Assembly: GCA_949825045.1 (NCBI GenBank)
Contig: OX463820.1
Coordinates: 8,816,501-8,880,500, forward strand
Source of the DNA: Argyresthia goedartella
Taxonomy: Eukaryota; Arthropoda; Insecta; Lepidoptera; Argyresthiidae
Reading direction: 5' to 3'
Length of the DNA: 64,000 nucleotides
Below, piece after piece: positions 63,561-64,000 of this stretch. Every line of letters starts with the position of its first letter. Within the stretch, counting starts at the first letter, position 1. The position numbers and the translations under genes were made by a program. A model generated the notes under the pieces. That model was given only the letters and a program-made list of their open reading frames with translations, made no database searches and was not told the origin of the DNA.

Positions 63561-64000
63561 CAGGATAGTTCGTAGTGTTCTTTTCTTGTTGACAATTGGG
63601 AGGCCAATTAATTTGGTCGGGATGGTCCCATTCGTCGCGCCGGCCGTACTCTGGAATGCGAAAGTTTGGGTTAGCCGCCTCTTCCCTGCCCAGAAATACG
63701 GCGCGAACTTCTCCAGTTACCCGGTTACACCTACCGGACCTGTGGCGTGCTTATTTCGACATACAAAGGGACTGTTATCTATATAGAGTTTTCTTATGAG
63801 TAGGTACTTTGTCGATAGTGCCCGGTTTTCAATATGGGAAAACCTAACATATTAAAAGTAGGTATGTTGAACGCATGCACTTAGTTTAGGCAGGCCTCCG
63901 TCACTCGCTCAAGGTCGCGCTATAAGTGCCTACCGCACAGTAGGTCGGTACCGACCCAAGCGGCAGTTGGTTGGCACACGCGAGACTGCGCACACGCGTC
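63561..64000. other. GC-richer right edge, unassigned
   Basis: Two overlapping plus-strand open frames (63586-63786, 63596-63799) run through GTCGCGCCGGCCGTACTCTG, but neither has a recognisable domain. The last 120 bases are GC-rich (CAAGGTCGCGCTATAAGTGC; CACACGCGAGACTGCGCACA) and could belong to a promoter or repeat continuing outside the window. Confidence 0.3.

Noticed and set aside
63586..63799. Host exon at the right edge
   Set aside because: Two frames are open over the same bases, neither shows a domain, and no convincing splice sites delimit them.

Overview
The window is AT-rich, repeat-saturated eukaryotic DNA. The repeat families point to a moth or butterfly (Lepidoptera): a BEL/Pao retroelement, several Jockey/CR1-type and RTE-type LINEs, tRNA-headed SINEs, Helitron, hAT, IS630/Tc1-type and TTAA-type elements, and short repeats carrying GAGCGAAGCGAG-like and GGTACGGAACCCT-like motifs. 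There is no prokaryotic gene organisation and no complete host gene. The one piece that looks like host coding sequence is a short open segment with good splice sites on the minus strand at 37604-37760, so much of the window may be intron or intergenic DNA.

Layout. 1-4330: 3' part of a BEL/Pao LTR retrotransposon (protease, RT, RNase H, integrase, probable 3' LTR), broken by three tandem TGA codons and one frameshift. 4331-7440: AT-rich DNA with a SINE and short repeats. 7440-9330: a minus-strand LINE piece with an internal tandem duplication, then a decayed plus-strand ORF resembling the RAG1/Transib-like family. 11266-13560: minus-strand LINE (family L1w copy A). 14019-16290: MITE-like repeats. 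16816-22490: two LINEs lying 5'-to-5' at a C17 tract, then a third LINE's 3' end. 22690-24842: RTE remnant, TTAA MITE, SINE. 25264-27362: a Helitron helicase remnant with three insertions. 27365-30017: a LINE RNase H remnant, LINE L1w copy B and a composite repeat. 30393-36487: a dense set of MITEs, and a 135-bp satellite interrupted by a TTAA insertion. 36826-40712: CGAGCC-palindrome repeat, candidate exon, SINEs, and a composite element carrying a second Helitron fragment. 42337-50898: mixed MITEs, SINEs and LINE ends. 51790-54070: a well-preserved IS630/Tc1-type transposon with intact ends, a TA target duplication, a nearly full transposase and a D-to-E spacing of about 81-82 residues. 54642-58299: a hAT (ZBED5-like) element with matching target duplications and LINE L1w copy C nested inside. 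58392-59480: LINE L1w copy D with its own MITE insertion. 59481-64000: mostly unassigned DNA.

The autonomous-type elements (BEL/Pao, LINEs, Helitron, hAT, DD82E-like) encode their own mobilisation enzymes. SINEs and MITEs would borrow LINE or transposase machinery. The nested insertions give relative ages and, in several cases, an empty-site comparison that fixes element ends without any database. Repeat family names used here (ATCACC repeat, SINE-A, SINE-B, L1w and so on) are working labels for this window only. All family assignments come from reading motifs by eye.
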